From NCBI GenBank assembly GCA_049613665.1, contig JBMZCV010000031.1:1-36175 (forward strand): a DNA stretch of 36,175 nt, in the 5' to 3' direction. Numbering within the stretch: the stretch's first letter is position 1; each line of letters begins with the position of its first letter. The DNA is from JBMZCV01 sp049613665. Lineage in GTDB: Bacteria > Bacteroidota > Bacteroidia > Chitinophagales > UBA2359. The notes under the pieces were generated by a model. That model made no database searches. It was not told the origin of the DNA and worked only from the letters and a program-made list of their open reading frames with translations. The position numbers and the translations under genes are program-made. This document shows positions 15,613 through 24,700 of the stretch, piece after piece.

Positions 15613-18558
15613 TTATTTTTTTTCTTTTAAAATATTTGTAATTAAGTTTGAAATATCGTTATTGCTAAATTGCTTTCTAAATTTTATTTTAACTTTGCCT
15701 TTGAAAAACTGCTCGGCGTGTTTGATTTTTTGCAATTCTTCTTTTCGCAAATTCGCTTCGCCAACTACATTTTTCGTTTCTATCACAACAAAATGCAGTT
15801 CTTTTTCGCCATTTTCAAACTCTAAGACATAGGCAAAATCTGGCGAATAGCTTTTGCCGCCAGCCACAGGTATTTTAATAGAATTTTTGGGTATTTTTGT
15901 AAACACAACAACTTCTTTTACGTTTGTTTTTATGTTTTCTTTTTCCAACTCTGAATCATAATACAGCTCATCAAGCAGATAATGATTAGCAACTTTATCG
16001 GCCGACTGCAAAACACCGATGTCAGATGCGGTTGCTATTTCTTTCAAAGCTTCGCCATTTTTGTCGGTTAATTTTGTTGGGTGAATGCTATTTGATACTT
16101 TTTTGTAGGCGATGCTGAATTTATCAATGGCATTGCTCATCAAAAAGTTATTGAAATCTTGCTTCATCATTCTGATTGTTGCTGCATTCAAATAGCTATT
16201 GATGTTTATGCCAGATGCAATGATAGATTGATGCACCGTATTCATATTGATGTATAAAGCATTGGACAAATCTTTCAAAAAGTCGCTATATTTCATCGTA
16301 ACAATTGAAATAGTGCTATCTGAAATAGATATTTCATGTTGTGCTGTCATTTTTTTGTCTATGACTTCAAATTTTGCAATAGATGTTTTTACGCCTGCTT
16401 CTATCAAATTCGCTTCTTCTGCTTTTAGAAATTCGATAAAAAGCTTTTGAAATTTGCCTTCATTTTCAAATTTATATTCCAAAATCACTTTTTCGTTTAG
16501 CTTTTCCCAAAGCACTTTCAAATCTTGATATTTGTTTGCTCTGATGCTTATTTTTTTCTTTTTATCTGTCGAACTGCTAATTTTATCGCTTTTTACGCCT
16601 TCAAATATGAGCGGATAGTTTTCTTTGATATACTCCAAACCATTTTCTGTAAATGTTCGAGAAAGTTCGATAGCTTTCACATCGAAAAAAAGCTTTTTTA
16701 ATAAATCATCTTCATTTGTATCGTATTGTTCACAAATCTTTTTAATCATTTCTTCCGTTAGCTTTTCGTGTTTTTCTTCTATAGAAATAGCTCCAGATTT
16801 TTCATTTATTTCACGAAGCAAGCTACCGACAAAATCGTTTTCTGTAAAATCGACAAAATAATTGAGTTTAAATTCTTCATTTTTTACTCTATTGCCATAT
16901 TCATTGACAGGCAAACGCAAACCACGCCCAACTTCTTGCAATTTTGAAATTTCGCTACCGCTACTTCGCAATTTGCATATCTGAAACACATTCGGATTGT
17001 CCCAGCCTTCTCGCAGTGTCCATTTAGAAAAAATAAAACGCCTCGTATTTTCTAAACTAAGCATAGTTTGTTTGTCGTGCAATATTTCGTTTATTTCTTG
17101 TTCTATTTTATCGTCTTTTCCTGTGTTGTCTTTCGAGAAATAGCCAGCATGTGTTTTGGAAATATCGGCTAAGGTTTTTTCCAAAAATGATTGATAAAAA
17201 GCAGGCTGTTTTGCCTTTAACAATTCGGTAACTTCTGCTTTTATAAACTGTTCCAACATAAGTTTGAGATAACCATCTTTGTTTCTATACTCTTCTATGT
17301 TGTCTATAAAAAACAAGGTGATAGGCTTTATTTTTACATCTCTTGTCAAAAGCTTTTTTTCTTTCTCAAAATGCTCTTTCACTACTTTTCGGAGCATTTT
17401 CTCTTGCAAGGTTTGTGCATAAGCATAAGGATTGAGTTTGTCGCCTCTTTTCAGTTCCAAGCCGTTGGATAAAACTACCGTAGATTTATTTAGTTTTTCT
17501 ATCACCAAATCTGTCATTTCCGAATGTGCCTTTTGCAAACTCTCTTTTCGTGCCAGCTTAAAATTTTTCTTCTGACTGTTTTCTACTACTTCAAAACTCG
17601 CCAACTTGCCATCTGTGCTTACCAAACGCACCAACGCATTTTTGCCTTGCTCAAAATCTGTGACGTATGCCTCAATGCCTTTCACCAAATTTTTGTTGAA
17701 TGAATCTACGGCCGTCAAAGTATATACCAAATTGTGATAATCTTTTACTCGCTTTTTTTCTAGCCTTTTTGTTTTTGGGTTTCTTGCTTTTTCTTCTTTT
17801 TCTGGAAATGTAGCACCATAACGCAAAATAAATTGTGAGTTCAACTGCTCAATATTTTCCCATGTTTTGTTGCTCTGTGCAAATTTGTGTGGCTCATCTA
17901 TTATCATAAAAGGCTGTACGGCACTAATCGCTTCAAAAGCCGTAGCATATTTATCAAACAGTTGTCTGTCGTAGGTTTTCTTCATGCTGTCCGAATTTAT
18001 CATGCCTGCATTGATGAGCAAAACCTGAATGCTGCTTTTTTCGTGAAGGCTTGCATTTACAAAATTTTTGACGGCTGAAGGCATGCTCGCTTTCTGATTT
18101 TTCTTGGTTTTTTGGCTGCTTACTATATGCAATTCAATTTTTTTGTTGTACTGCTCCTTGAAATGCTGTCTCGCACTGTCTGATTTCAAAAAATTGATAG
18201 TGCCAGCTTTAATAGACAAAGTCGGAACGACAACGATAAACTTAAAAATGCCAAAATTTTTGTTTAGCTCAAATATCGTTTTCGTATAAGTGTAGGTTTT
18301 GCCTGTGCCTGTTTCCATCATTATATCTATGATGTTGCTTTCTTTTTCGGGTTTTTCGTCAATCTGATTGTCAGACTGAATACGCCTAATGTTGTCGGAA
18401 TATTTCGCAAAAGGCCGATGTCTATCTATCGTTGGATTGATGTTGTTTTTATGCAAACCTTTGGCTTTCAGATTTTCCAAACCCTCAAAAACGGCTATCG
18501 TGCTGTTTATGGCTTGTGTCTGATGTGCTAAGTTTTTTTCAAAATTAAATGATGGCAT
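15613..18558 (-). CDS. res: Type III restriction enzyme, Res subunit
   Basis: The ATP-dependent translocase/nuclease of a type III restriction-modification system, 981 residues, normal for the family. The SF2 helicase part has Walker A METGTGKT (81-88), IIDEPHKF near residue 220 (a DExH variant, DEPH), a WTLREGWDNPNVFQICKL block, and motif VI QEVGRGLRLP near residue 545. The C-terminus carries the PD-(D/E)xK nuclease in SPDFAYVL and VVIETKN, near 902-927. All key motifs are intact, so it should be active. It needs the Mod subunit encoded upstream at 19048-21153. A four-helix-bundle gene separates the two. The 5' leader consists of six tandem TTTTTAG-type heptamers ending 18 nt before the ATG at 18558. 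Confidence 0.94.
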   Translation of the reverse strand: MPSFNFEKNLAHQTQAINSTIAVFEGLENLKAKGLHKNNINPTIDRHRPFAKYSDNIRRIQSDNQIDEKPEKESNIIDIMMETGTGKTYTYTKTIFELNKNFGIFKFIVVVPTLSIKAGTINFLKSDSARQHFKEQYNKKIELHIVSSQKTKKNQKASMPSAVKNFVNASLHEKSSIQVLLINAGMINSDSMKKTYDRQLFDKYATAFEAISAVQPFMIIDEPHKFAQSNKTWENIEQLNSQFILRYGATFPEKEEKARNPKTKRLEKKRVKDYHNLVYTLTAVDSFNKNLVKGIEAYVTDFEQGKNALVRLVSTDGKLASFEVVENSQKKNFKLARKESLQKAHSEMTDLVIEKLNKSTVVLSNGLELKRGDKLNPYAYAQTLQEKMLRKVVKEHFEKEKKLLTRDVKIKPITLFFIDNIEEYRNKDGYLKLMLEQFIKAEVTELLKAKQPAFYQSFLEKTLADISKTHAGYFSKDNTGKDDKIEQEINEILHDKQTMLSLENTRRFIFSKWTLREGWDNPNVFQICKLRSSGSEISKLQEVGRGLRLPVNEYGNRVKNEEFKLNYFVDFTENDFVGSLLREINEKSGAISIEEKHEKLTEEMIKKICEQYDTNEDDLLKKLFFDVKAIELSRTFTENGLEYIKENYPLIFEGVKSDKISSSTDKKKKISIRANKYQDLKVLWEKLNEKVILEYKFENEGKFQKLFIEFLKAEEANLIEAGVKTSIAKFEVIDKKMTAQHEISISDSTISIVTMKYSDFLKDLSNALYINMNTVHQSIIASGININSYLNAATIRMMKQDFNNFLMSNAIDKFSIAYKKVSNSIHPTKLTDKNGEALKEIATASDIGVLQSADKVANHYLLDELYYDSELEKENIKTNVKEVVVFTKIPKNSIKIPVAGGKSYSPDFAYVLEFENGEKELHFVVIETKNVVGEANLRKEELQKIKHAEQFFKGKVKIKFRKQFSNNDISNLITNILKEKK

Positions 18559-18576
18559 TTAGTTTTTAGTTTTGAA

Positions 18577-18618
18577 TTTTTAGTTTTTAGTTTTTAGTTT
18601 TTAGTTTTTAGTTTTTAG
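18577..18618. repeat. Six tandem heptamers (tttttag) at the res leader
   Basis: The plus strand shows six perfect copies of tttttag at 18577-18618, with further partial units on both sides (18561-18622). On the coding strand this is a ctaaaaa array lying 18 nt upstream of the res ATG, covering the expected ribosome-binding region. Such arrays can change copy number by slippage. Confidence 0.9.
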
Positions 18619-18636
18619 TTACTTGAGTTTCTAGCG

Positions 18637-18652
18637 ATTTTTCAACTAAAAA
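18637..18652. repeat. 16-bp direct repeat flanking four-helix gene B (downstream copy)
   Basis: atttttcaactaaaaa at 18637-18652 is identical to 19005-19020. This copy abuts the stop codon of the four-helix-bundle gene and the other lies 7 nt ahead of its start codon, so the pair brackets exactly that gene. Confidence 0.85.
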
Positions 18653-18997
18653 CTATTTTTTTCTTGTACTTTTGACGATACTCGTTAATATTTTGACTAA
18701 CTCTACACATTTTTGTATGTAAACGCTGTAATCAAAAGTGACTATTTGACTCTGTTCTAATAATTCTAACCAATATAGACTTTCTCTAGCTTCTTTGCTT
18801 GCTATCGACATTTTATGAACAAAATCTGCTCTGCTTTCGCCTGCTAAAGCTTCATTTACGTTTGCTCCTATGCTTGTTGCACTTCGCAAAAACTGTTTTG
18901 AAATGATATATTCTTTCTTAAACTGCAATATTTTGTATAACTCTATTGCCTGCAAAGCAAATGCAAAACTCTTTTCCTTTATGATGCTCTTTTTCAT
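18653..18997 (-). CDS. Four-helix-bundle protein, 23S rRNA IVP-like (copy B)
   Basis: A 114-residue four-helix-bundle protein nearly identical to the one at 6402-6749: the segment from EYIISKQFLRSATSIG to ASKEARE is unchanged, and most differences are conservative (K/R, D/E, S/T, I/V). It belongs to the family of 23S rRNA intervening-sequence proteins and the related bAvd proteins. It sits between mod and res of a type III restriction-modification operon in the same orientation, which is not part of the standard operon. Direct 16-bp repeats lie immediately on both sides, with AACTAAAAACT tracts beyond. Either it is a mobile cassette inserted into the operon or it contributes to the system. 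The sequence favours the former because the paralogue lies in an unrelated place. Confidence 0.88.
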   Translation of the reverse strand: MKKSIIKEKSFAFALQAIELYKILQFKKEYIISKQFLRSATSIGANVNEALAGESRADFVHKMSIASKEARESLYWLELLEQSQIVTFDYSVYIQKCVELVKILTSIVKSTRKK

Positions 18998-19004
18998 GAA
19001 AATT

Positions 19005-19045
19005 ATTTTTCAACTAAAAATTCAAAACTAAAAACTAAAAACCAT
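19005..19045. repeat. Direct repeat and AACTAAAAACT tract upstream of four-helix gene B
   Basis: Contains the upstream copy of the 16-bp direct repeat (19005-19020) and then attcaaaactaaaaactaaa. The order 'repeat, attcaaaactaaaaactaaa' also occurs, in part, at the res leader and inside the mod gene near 19755-19790. Confidence 0.8.
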
Positions 19046-19047
19046 TC

Positions 19048-21153
19048 TTAATATTGTATAATAAAATCAATACTTATTTCCTTTTTATTTCTATAAGATT
19101 TCACAGACTCTGCTATCTCTCGCAAATGTTTGCTGTCGAAATGATAGCCAAAGGCGACAATAGTTGTCGGATTGAAAGTTTTATCGCTATCTATTTTTTC
19201 TAACAAACTTTTCAAACTGTCGGTGCTAAAACCTTTGTGCATCAAATACAATTTGTTTTGTGCCAAATAACCTGTATAATCGCACAACTCGATAGCACGA
19301 CAATTTTCGGTGAGCAAAACGCTGTCAGCAGTTTTCCATGTCAAAAGCAAAGTTTGTATATCGGCTTCGGTGAGTTTTTTTGCATCAAATATCATTTCTT
19401 TTTGTTGCGGTGCGGCTTCGGTGTCTTTCTTTTTTTTCTTCTTCTTTTTCTTCGCTTTTTTGCCTTTCAAATATCGTTTTTCTATTTCCAACTTGTCGGC
19501 ATCATACTCATAGTTTTCCCAAATAGGAATGGTCTCAAATATCTTGAAAACGTTTTTAGTTTTTAGTTCTAAATTTTTAGTTTTTAGTTGGTTTAGTTCC
19601 TCTATTTCTTGTTTGTTTGCTGTTGTTTGTATTTCGCCTTTCAACTTTTCTATCTTTTCTTCTATATCTTTCGTCTTTGCGGCTATGTTTGCGTTCACTT
19701 TTGCTGCTGCACGAAGCAAACGCTCTTTCGTAATATCAAAAATACTTGCTGATTCAGTTTTTAGTGTTGAATTTTTAGTTTTTAGTTTTGTAACAAAATC
19801 ATAGGCTACTTTGCTTTTTTTAGCATCAATAGGCTCGGCTATTTGTGCCAAAATATATTGACGATTGCCGCCGTCTTCTGCGTTCAATTGCATCACGGCA
19901 TCGCCTGTTGTGCCACTGCCTGCGAAAAAATCTAAAATGATGGATTTTTTTTCATTTGAAAGCAACATCATCATTTTCTTTATCAGTTGAATTGGTTTGG
20001 GTGTGTCAAAAATTTTCTCTCCTTCAAATAAATTTTTAACTTCTGAATTTGCTATTCTCGTTGTACCATATGTATCGCCACGCCATAAATTTTCAGGTGT
20101 TCTGCCTTTTTGATTTTTTAAATAAATTTTGCGTGTTATCTTCGTTTCATCTTTATTAAAAATAATCTCACCTGTTTTAATTTTTTCTATTATTGATTTT
20201 TCGCTCCATCGCCAACCATTAGTAGGAGGAATAATTATGTTACCACTTGGAGATATAATATTAAAACACAAAGTTTTTCTGTAATGAGGGCTTCTAACAT
20301 CTCCGCTTCTCCAACATCCATTTAAGTCATTATCTGGGTTAGAATAATTTTTATTGTTTTCTTCTGTTCTTGGAAAGCTAAAACATTCAATTTCATCTGA
20401 CTTTTTATAAACAATATGATAATTAAAATGTCTTGAAAAAAACTTCTCATCATTTTTACTTTGTTCTGTATGTTTCCAAACAATTGTACCTACAAAATTT
20501 TCTTCTCCAAAAACTTCATCCATAAGCAGCCTAAGTTGAGCAACTTCATTATCATCTATGGAAATAAAAATAACGCCATCATCTTTGAGCAGTTGTTTGG
20601 CAATATATAGGCGAGGATACATAAAGGTGAGCCATGCCGAATGCGAGTTGCTATTGCTTTGTGTAAAGGCTAAAATACGTTTGGCTTTTTCGTGGCTTAT
20701 GCCTGCTAGTTCCTGCAATTGTTGCACCGTAAATTTTCTATCGTCTTGATACACAAAACCATCATTGCCCGTATTGTACGGCGGGTCTATGTATATCATT
20801 TTTATTTTTTGGTAGTAGGCATTCGCCAAATGTTTCAGCACTTCCAAATTGTCGCCTTTCAACAGCAAGTTTTGAGCGTTTTTATTTTCCTCTTTTGAGT
20901 TGTGAGCCGTATCTTCTTTGAGCAAAGTAGTCGCTTCGTCGCTGGCCAAAAGCCGTGCATACGATTTTCCGAGCCAATCTAAACTATAACTTTCTTTATA
21001 AAAATCAATTTCATTTTTGGTGAGTTCTTTTTTCAACTTTTCAAAATCGAGCTGTCCTTTTTTATCAAAACAATGCGAAAAATGTTTTTTTATCACTTCA
21101 ACATTATTGTTATTAGCTGTGATATGCTTCGTTATTTCTTGTACTTCGTTCAT
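19048..21153 (-). CDS. mod: Type III DNA-adenine methyltransferase, Mod subunit
   Basis: The methylation and target-recognition subunit of a type III restriction-modification system, 701 residues. It methylates adenine in an asymmetric site and guides Res. Motif IV is IDPPYNTG (122-129) and motif I is DFFAGSGTTGDA (about 407-418), the beta-class order with IV before I. The region between them is the target-recognition domain. The frame opens with TTG at 21156, but ATG at 21153 is the better start. The C-terminal third is unusual: LKTKNSTLKTES (about 456-467) and QLKTKNLELKTKN (about 521-535) are encoded by the AACTAAAAACT repeat, and a run of nine lysines lies near 565-577. The leader also carries the repeat (21163-21183). 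Mod, the four-helix gene and res probably form one transcript. Confidence 0.94.
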   Translation of the reverse strand: MNEVQEITKHITANNNNVEVIKKHFSHCFDKKGQLDFEKLKKELTKNEIDFYKESYSLDWLGKSYARLLASDEATTLLKEDTAHNSKEENKNAQNLLLKGDNLEVLKHLANAYYQKIKMIYIDPPYNTGNDGFVYQDDRKFTVQQLQELAGISHEKAKRILAFTQSNSNSHSAWLTFMYPRLYIAKQLLKDDGVIFISIDDNEVAQLRLLMDEVFGEENFVGTIVWKHTEQSKNDEKFFSRHFNYHIVYKKSDEIECFSFPRTEENNKNYSNPDNDLNGCWRSGDVRSPHYRKTLCFNIISPSGNIIIPPTNGWRWSEKSIIEKIKTGEIIFNKDETKITRKIYLKNQKGRTPENLWRGDTYGTTRIANSEVKNLFEGEKIFDTPKPIQLIKKMMMLLSNEKKSIILDFFAGSGTTGDAVMQLNAEDGGNRQYILAQIAEPIDAKKSKVAYDFVTKLKTKNSTLKTESASIFDITKERLLRAAAKVNANIAAKTKDIEEKIEKLKGEIQTTANKQEIEELNQLKTKNLELKTKNVFKIFETIPIWENYEYDADKLEIEKRYLKGKKAKKKKKKKKKDTEAAPQQKEMIFDAKKLTEADIQTLLLTWKTADSVLLTENCRAIELCDYTGYLAQNKLYLMHKGFSTDSLKSLLEKIDSDKTFNPTTIVAFGYHFDSKHLREIAESVKSYRNKKEISIDFIIQY
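19552..19595. repeat. AACTAAAAACT repeat inside mod (second copy)
   Basis: A T-rich tract of tttttagtttttag units within the mod coding sequence. On the coding strand it translates as LNQLKTKNLELKTKN. It is in the same reading phase as the copy at 19755-19790, so both give the LKTKN peptide. Confidence 0.85.
19755..19790. repeat. AACTAAAAACT repeat inside mod (first copy)
   Basis: Reads cagtttttagtgttgaattt and continues with tttagtttttagttttg on the plus strand; on the coding strand it gives KLKTKNSTLKTES. The same sequence, including the ttgaatttttag joint, occurs non-coding at the res leader (18561-18590) and near 19011-19040. Confidence 0.85.
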
Positions 21154-21426
21154 CAATGTCGATTTTTTAGTTTTTAGTTTTTGAAACTCAAAAAGCGTAC
21201 AAAAGTATTATATTTTTTTGAAAAAAACGAAAATATTACTTGATTTAAAAGGAAACCCTATACCAAAAGAAGACTGCTTCGTGCCTCGCAGTGACAAAAA
21301 AATGTATCGCTTTTCCCTTTTGTCATCATATAAGCTATACAAAAACGTAAATGAAAAATAGAAACATGATTGGATAAATGCGAATATTACATTTGCATAA
21401 TTTTTAGCAAATTTTGTCGTAAAACG

Positions 21427-21459
21427 AGGTAGTAGGCACTTCTAAAGTGCCTGCTACCT
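21427..21459. repeat. Hairpin repeat
   Basis: aggtagtaggcactt (21427-21441) pairs with aagtgcctgctacct (21445-21459) with one mismatch and a 3-nt loop. A related small hairpin, gtaggtataaaacctac, lies at about 21495-21511. Neither is followed by a T-run that would make it a clear terminator. Confidence 0.6.
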
Positions 21460-21540
21460 AGATTTGTCCTTTTTTTTAAATGTTATTAAATAAGTAGGTA
21501 TAAAACCTACCGCTACTGAGCCTTTTTCGTGATTCTGCTC

Positions 21541-21671
21541 TTTTGGCAAGGGAAACATACTATTTTTCAGTTCAAAAGGGCATTAAATTTGCAAATATTG
21601 GCTGCCTTAGCCTAAAAAAAATAGTATGTTTAAATCTTTGATAAACAAAGGTATAAATGTCAGAACCATTG
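21541..21671. mobile_element. MITE-like element, family A, truncated reverse copy
   Basis: The reverse complement of 21541-21671 aligns with the left three quarters of the element at 2683-2862: caatggttctgacatttata at the outer end, then aaacatactattttt, the ggctaaggc block, and aaaaatagtatgttt. The internal inverted repeat is perfectly kept, but the far terminal repeat and about 50 bp are missing. It is inactive as a transposon end pair. Confidence 0.78.
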
Positions 21672-21727
21672 TTATCTAAAATTTTGTGAATAAACTCTAG
21701 TATCTAGCTATTTTTTTAGCTTAAAAA

Positions 21728-21765
21728 AAAAATCTCATTTAGTGCTGCCACCAAATGAGATTTTT
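21728..21765 (-). terminator. Terminator of the giant T9SS protein gene
   Basis: aaaaatctcattt (21728-21740) pairs perfectly with aaatgagattttt (21753-21765), with further pairing possible inside the 12-nt loop. Read on the minus strand it lies 18 nt after the stop codon of the gene at 21784-33936 and is followed by a T-run. Confidence 0.85.
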
Positions 21766-21783
21766 GTTTTTTTATGAAAATAA

Positions 21784-24700
21784 TTAACGCACCAGCGTCA
21801 CATTTCCGCTTTTAATATCGGCTGTTTCGCCTACAAACTGATATTGAATCATATAGACATAAACGCCAATTTCTTGTTCTACGCCTTTGTATGTTCCGTC
21901 CCAGCCTTCGTTGAAATCGTCGGTAACAAACATTTCTTTTCCCCAACGGTTGTAAATCGCAAACGAAAAGCTCTCTAAATTGCCACGATAAACAGCTTTG
22001 AAAATATCGTTTTCGCCATCGCTATTTGGTGAGAAAGCATTGGGTACAAGCAATTTTGTTTCCTTGCTTTCTTGCACAACAATCGTGATGTTTGCAGAAG
22101 TCACACACGAATTGACATCGATAGTATTGACATAATATGTCGTTGTTTGGCTAGGCGTAGCTACTGGATTTGGGCAATCTGTGCAGCTCAAAGAGCTATC
22201 GTCTTGCCAGATATATTCGGTAGCACCGCTTGCTGTCAGTTGCACTTCTTGGCCTGCTTCTATGAGTACGCTGCTTGCCGAAATGTCTAGCACGATATTT
22301 GGCAAAACAGTAATCAATAATGAGTCGCTAACACTTGTTGCACAATCATTTTCGGCAATGGCATAAATCATAAATTCGCCTGTGCTACTCGGCGTAAAGT
22401 TGGTCGTTGCAGTATTTGGATTAGATAATCCTCCGCTTGCAGTAGTCCATGTGATATTGGCATTGGCAGAAATTTCGGCATTCAAAATAATATCGTCGCT
22501 TTCGCAAGCCGTTATGTCGTCGCCAAGTTCGAGACTCAATATATTTTCTAAGCTTTCCAAAATCGCAATGGTAGTGTCGCTGCTGCAAGTATTGTCACTT
22601 ATCAATACTGCCACGGCTTGATAAACGCCCACTTCTGTTGGCACAAAAGTAGTACCATTTGCAACCTCATCGCCTGCCGCATTGTACCAAATAATTAGCT
22701 CATCGCTGTTCATTTCAAAAGCTTGTGTATTGGTTTCGCCTGCACAAATAGCCAACGAATCGACGACTGCTAGTGGTGCTGGTGGTGGCACACAATCGTC
22801 GTTGCAAATAGCGATAACTGTTCCTGTTTCGAAGCAATTTGGTACGCCATCATTATCAAAATCAGCACCCAAAACATAAGCTTGCCATTCGGCAGTTTCG
22901 CCCTCTGCTGGCGTTTCGTTAGGAACAGTAGTCGCCCATGTTCCATCTGCTTGCAAATATTCAATAATTAATAAATCACCACAATTGTCTTGAACCATTA
23001 AAGAACAGCCGCCAACTGCTGTTACGCTTGTCGGTGTTGGATATAGTTCTACATTTAAAATACCTGCTGCAATCAAATCATTTTCGCCAATGCAAGCCAA
23101 AGCAGGAAAAATGCTAATGGTTTCTACTTCGCAACTGCCTGAATGTACTAAAGCTAATACATCTAAAGGTTCAGTCAATGCAGCATCCATAAACCAAATT
23201 ATGCCGTCAAAGGTATTTTGTGGGTCGTCAAAGCCGATATTTTGCTCAATAGTAGCTATATCTGGTGTTTCGCCATCGCAAATTTGTGCAATTTCGTCTA
23301 ACGGACTCGTTACAATTGGGCAAGGCGAGTCGCAGTCTGTCACGATAATAGTAAGTGTGCTATCATTCGGACATTGGCCATTAGTGGTATAAATCACCTC
23401 AAAAATACCTGCTTGGTCTAGCGTTATTTCGCCTGTTGCGGCATCAATAGTCAAAGCATCTGGCGAGCTAAAAGTGCCATCTGGCGTATCAATGTTGTTT
23501 GGCAAAATGTTGGCATCGCCAATACATATCGTTGGTTGTGGGTCTGCGAAATAGCTAAAGCCAGCATCTTCGAGTGGCAAAGCATCGAGCGAAGCAAAAA
23601 TAGGCAAAATGCTTTCGCAAGTGTCGCTGACATTGTAGGCTAAAGCATAATAACCATCTAATTCGGTAGGCGTAAATACATTTGCTGTATCAAGCGGTTC
23701 ATTATCGCTATTGTACCAAATCACAAATACATCTGCTGGCGTTCCTACTTCAAAAGGAATAGTATTGGTTTCGCCATCGCAAATTTCTATGTTTGTCAAA
23801 ATATTAGTCGGAGTAGCTGGCGGCACACATGTTTCATCACAAACGGCTATTACAACGCCTGTTTGAAAACAATTTGGGTCGCCATCGCCATTAAAGTCAG
23901 CACCAGCAACATAGGCTATCCATGATGTTGTTTCGCCATTTGCAGGGTTTTCACTTGGAACAGTAGTGGCCCAAGTTCCATCAATTTGTAGATATTCAAT
24001 GACTAATAAATCTCCGCAATTGTCTTGAACTGCTAACGAACAGCCGCCAATTTCAGTAACGGTTGTTGGAACAGGATATACCGAAACGGTTACATTTCCA
24101 GCAGGAAGTGGCTCGTTGGTTTCGCTACAAATCATGCCGATATATAAGGTAAATTCTTCTACCTCACAACTGCCCGAATGTTGGTAATCAGTTGGAGTAG
24201 CAGGTGTTTGTAAAACATTGTCTGTAAATAATTCAAAGCCTACAAATGTGCCTGCGATGTCATCATACAATACGCCACCTGTTGCATCTGCAATATCTAA
24301 AATAGCATCGCTGCAAATAGATACATTTTCACTAGCTGCCGCAATAATGTTTGGACAAGCCAAAGCAGGACAATTATAGTTTGCAGTAAATTCTTCGGTA
24401 AAACATATATTAGAAACCGTCCATTGAGCAATGCCTGCACTACCTGTTTCGATAGGCTCTGTCGGTGTAGTAGTTTGCACGACATCGTAAGTATCGCAAG
24501 TGACTTCAATTTGTGGAGCTTCGCAAGTTGTATTTGTTACCGTTACAAAATCCTCGTCAAATAGCGAATAAATATTTACTGTTCCTGCATCAATGGTTTG
24601 AGCAGGAGTTCCAGCAGGATTTAAACAAGTAAATACTAATGAAAATTCTTGTGTCAAAATTTCACAGTTGTCATTTAAAGCATTAACTTGATAAGAGATA

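Larger units (their letters stand above)
21157..21783. other. Repeat-rich intergenic region between mod and the giant gene
   Basis: No gene is visible in 627 bp. It holds, in order: an AACTAAAAACT tract (21163-21183) in the mod leader, a short gactgcttcgtgcctcgcag motif (21272-21291) of a kind I associate with dispersed Bacteroidota repeats, a 15-bp near-perfect hairpin at 21427-21459, a smaller hairpin near 21496-21511, a truncated MITE copy, and the terminator of the giant gene. The mod promoter should lie here but no clean TAnnTTTG was identified. Confidence 0.6.

Noticed and set aside
18559..18622. Regular short repeats as a CRISPR array
   Set aside because: The period is 7 nt with no spacers, and no cas genes are present. 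It is a simple tandem repeat.
18653..18997. Four-helix gene as part of a diversity-generating retroelement
   Set aside because: There is no reverse transcriptase, template repeat or variable repeat in the window; only family resemblance to bAvd remains.
21272..21291. gactgcttcgtgcctcgcag as a regulatory site or tRNA fragment
   Set aside because: There is no tRNA fold; it looks like a dispersed repeat, and I see only one copy here, so no function is claimed.
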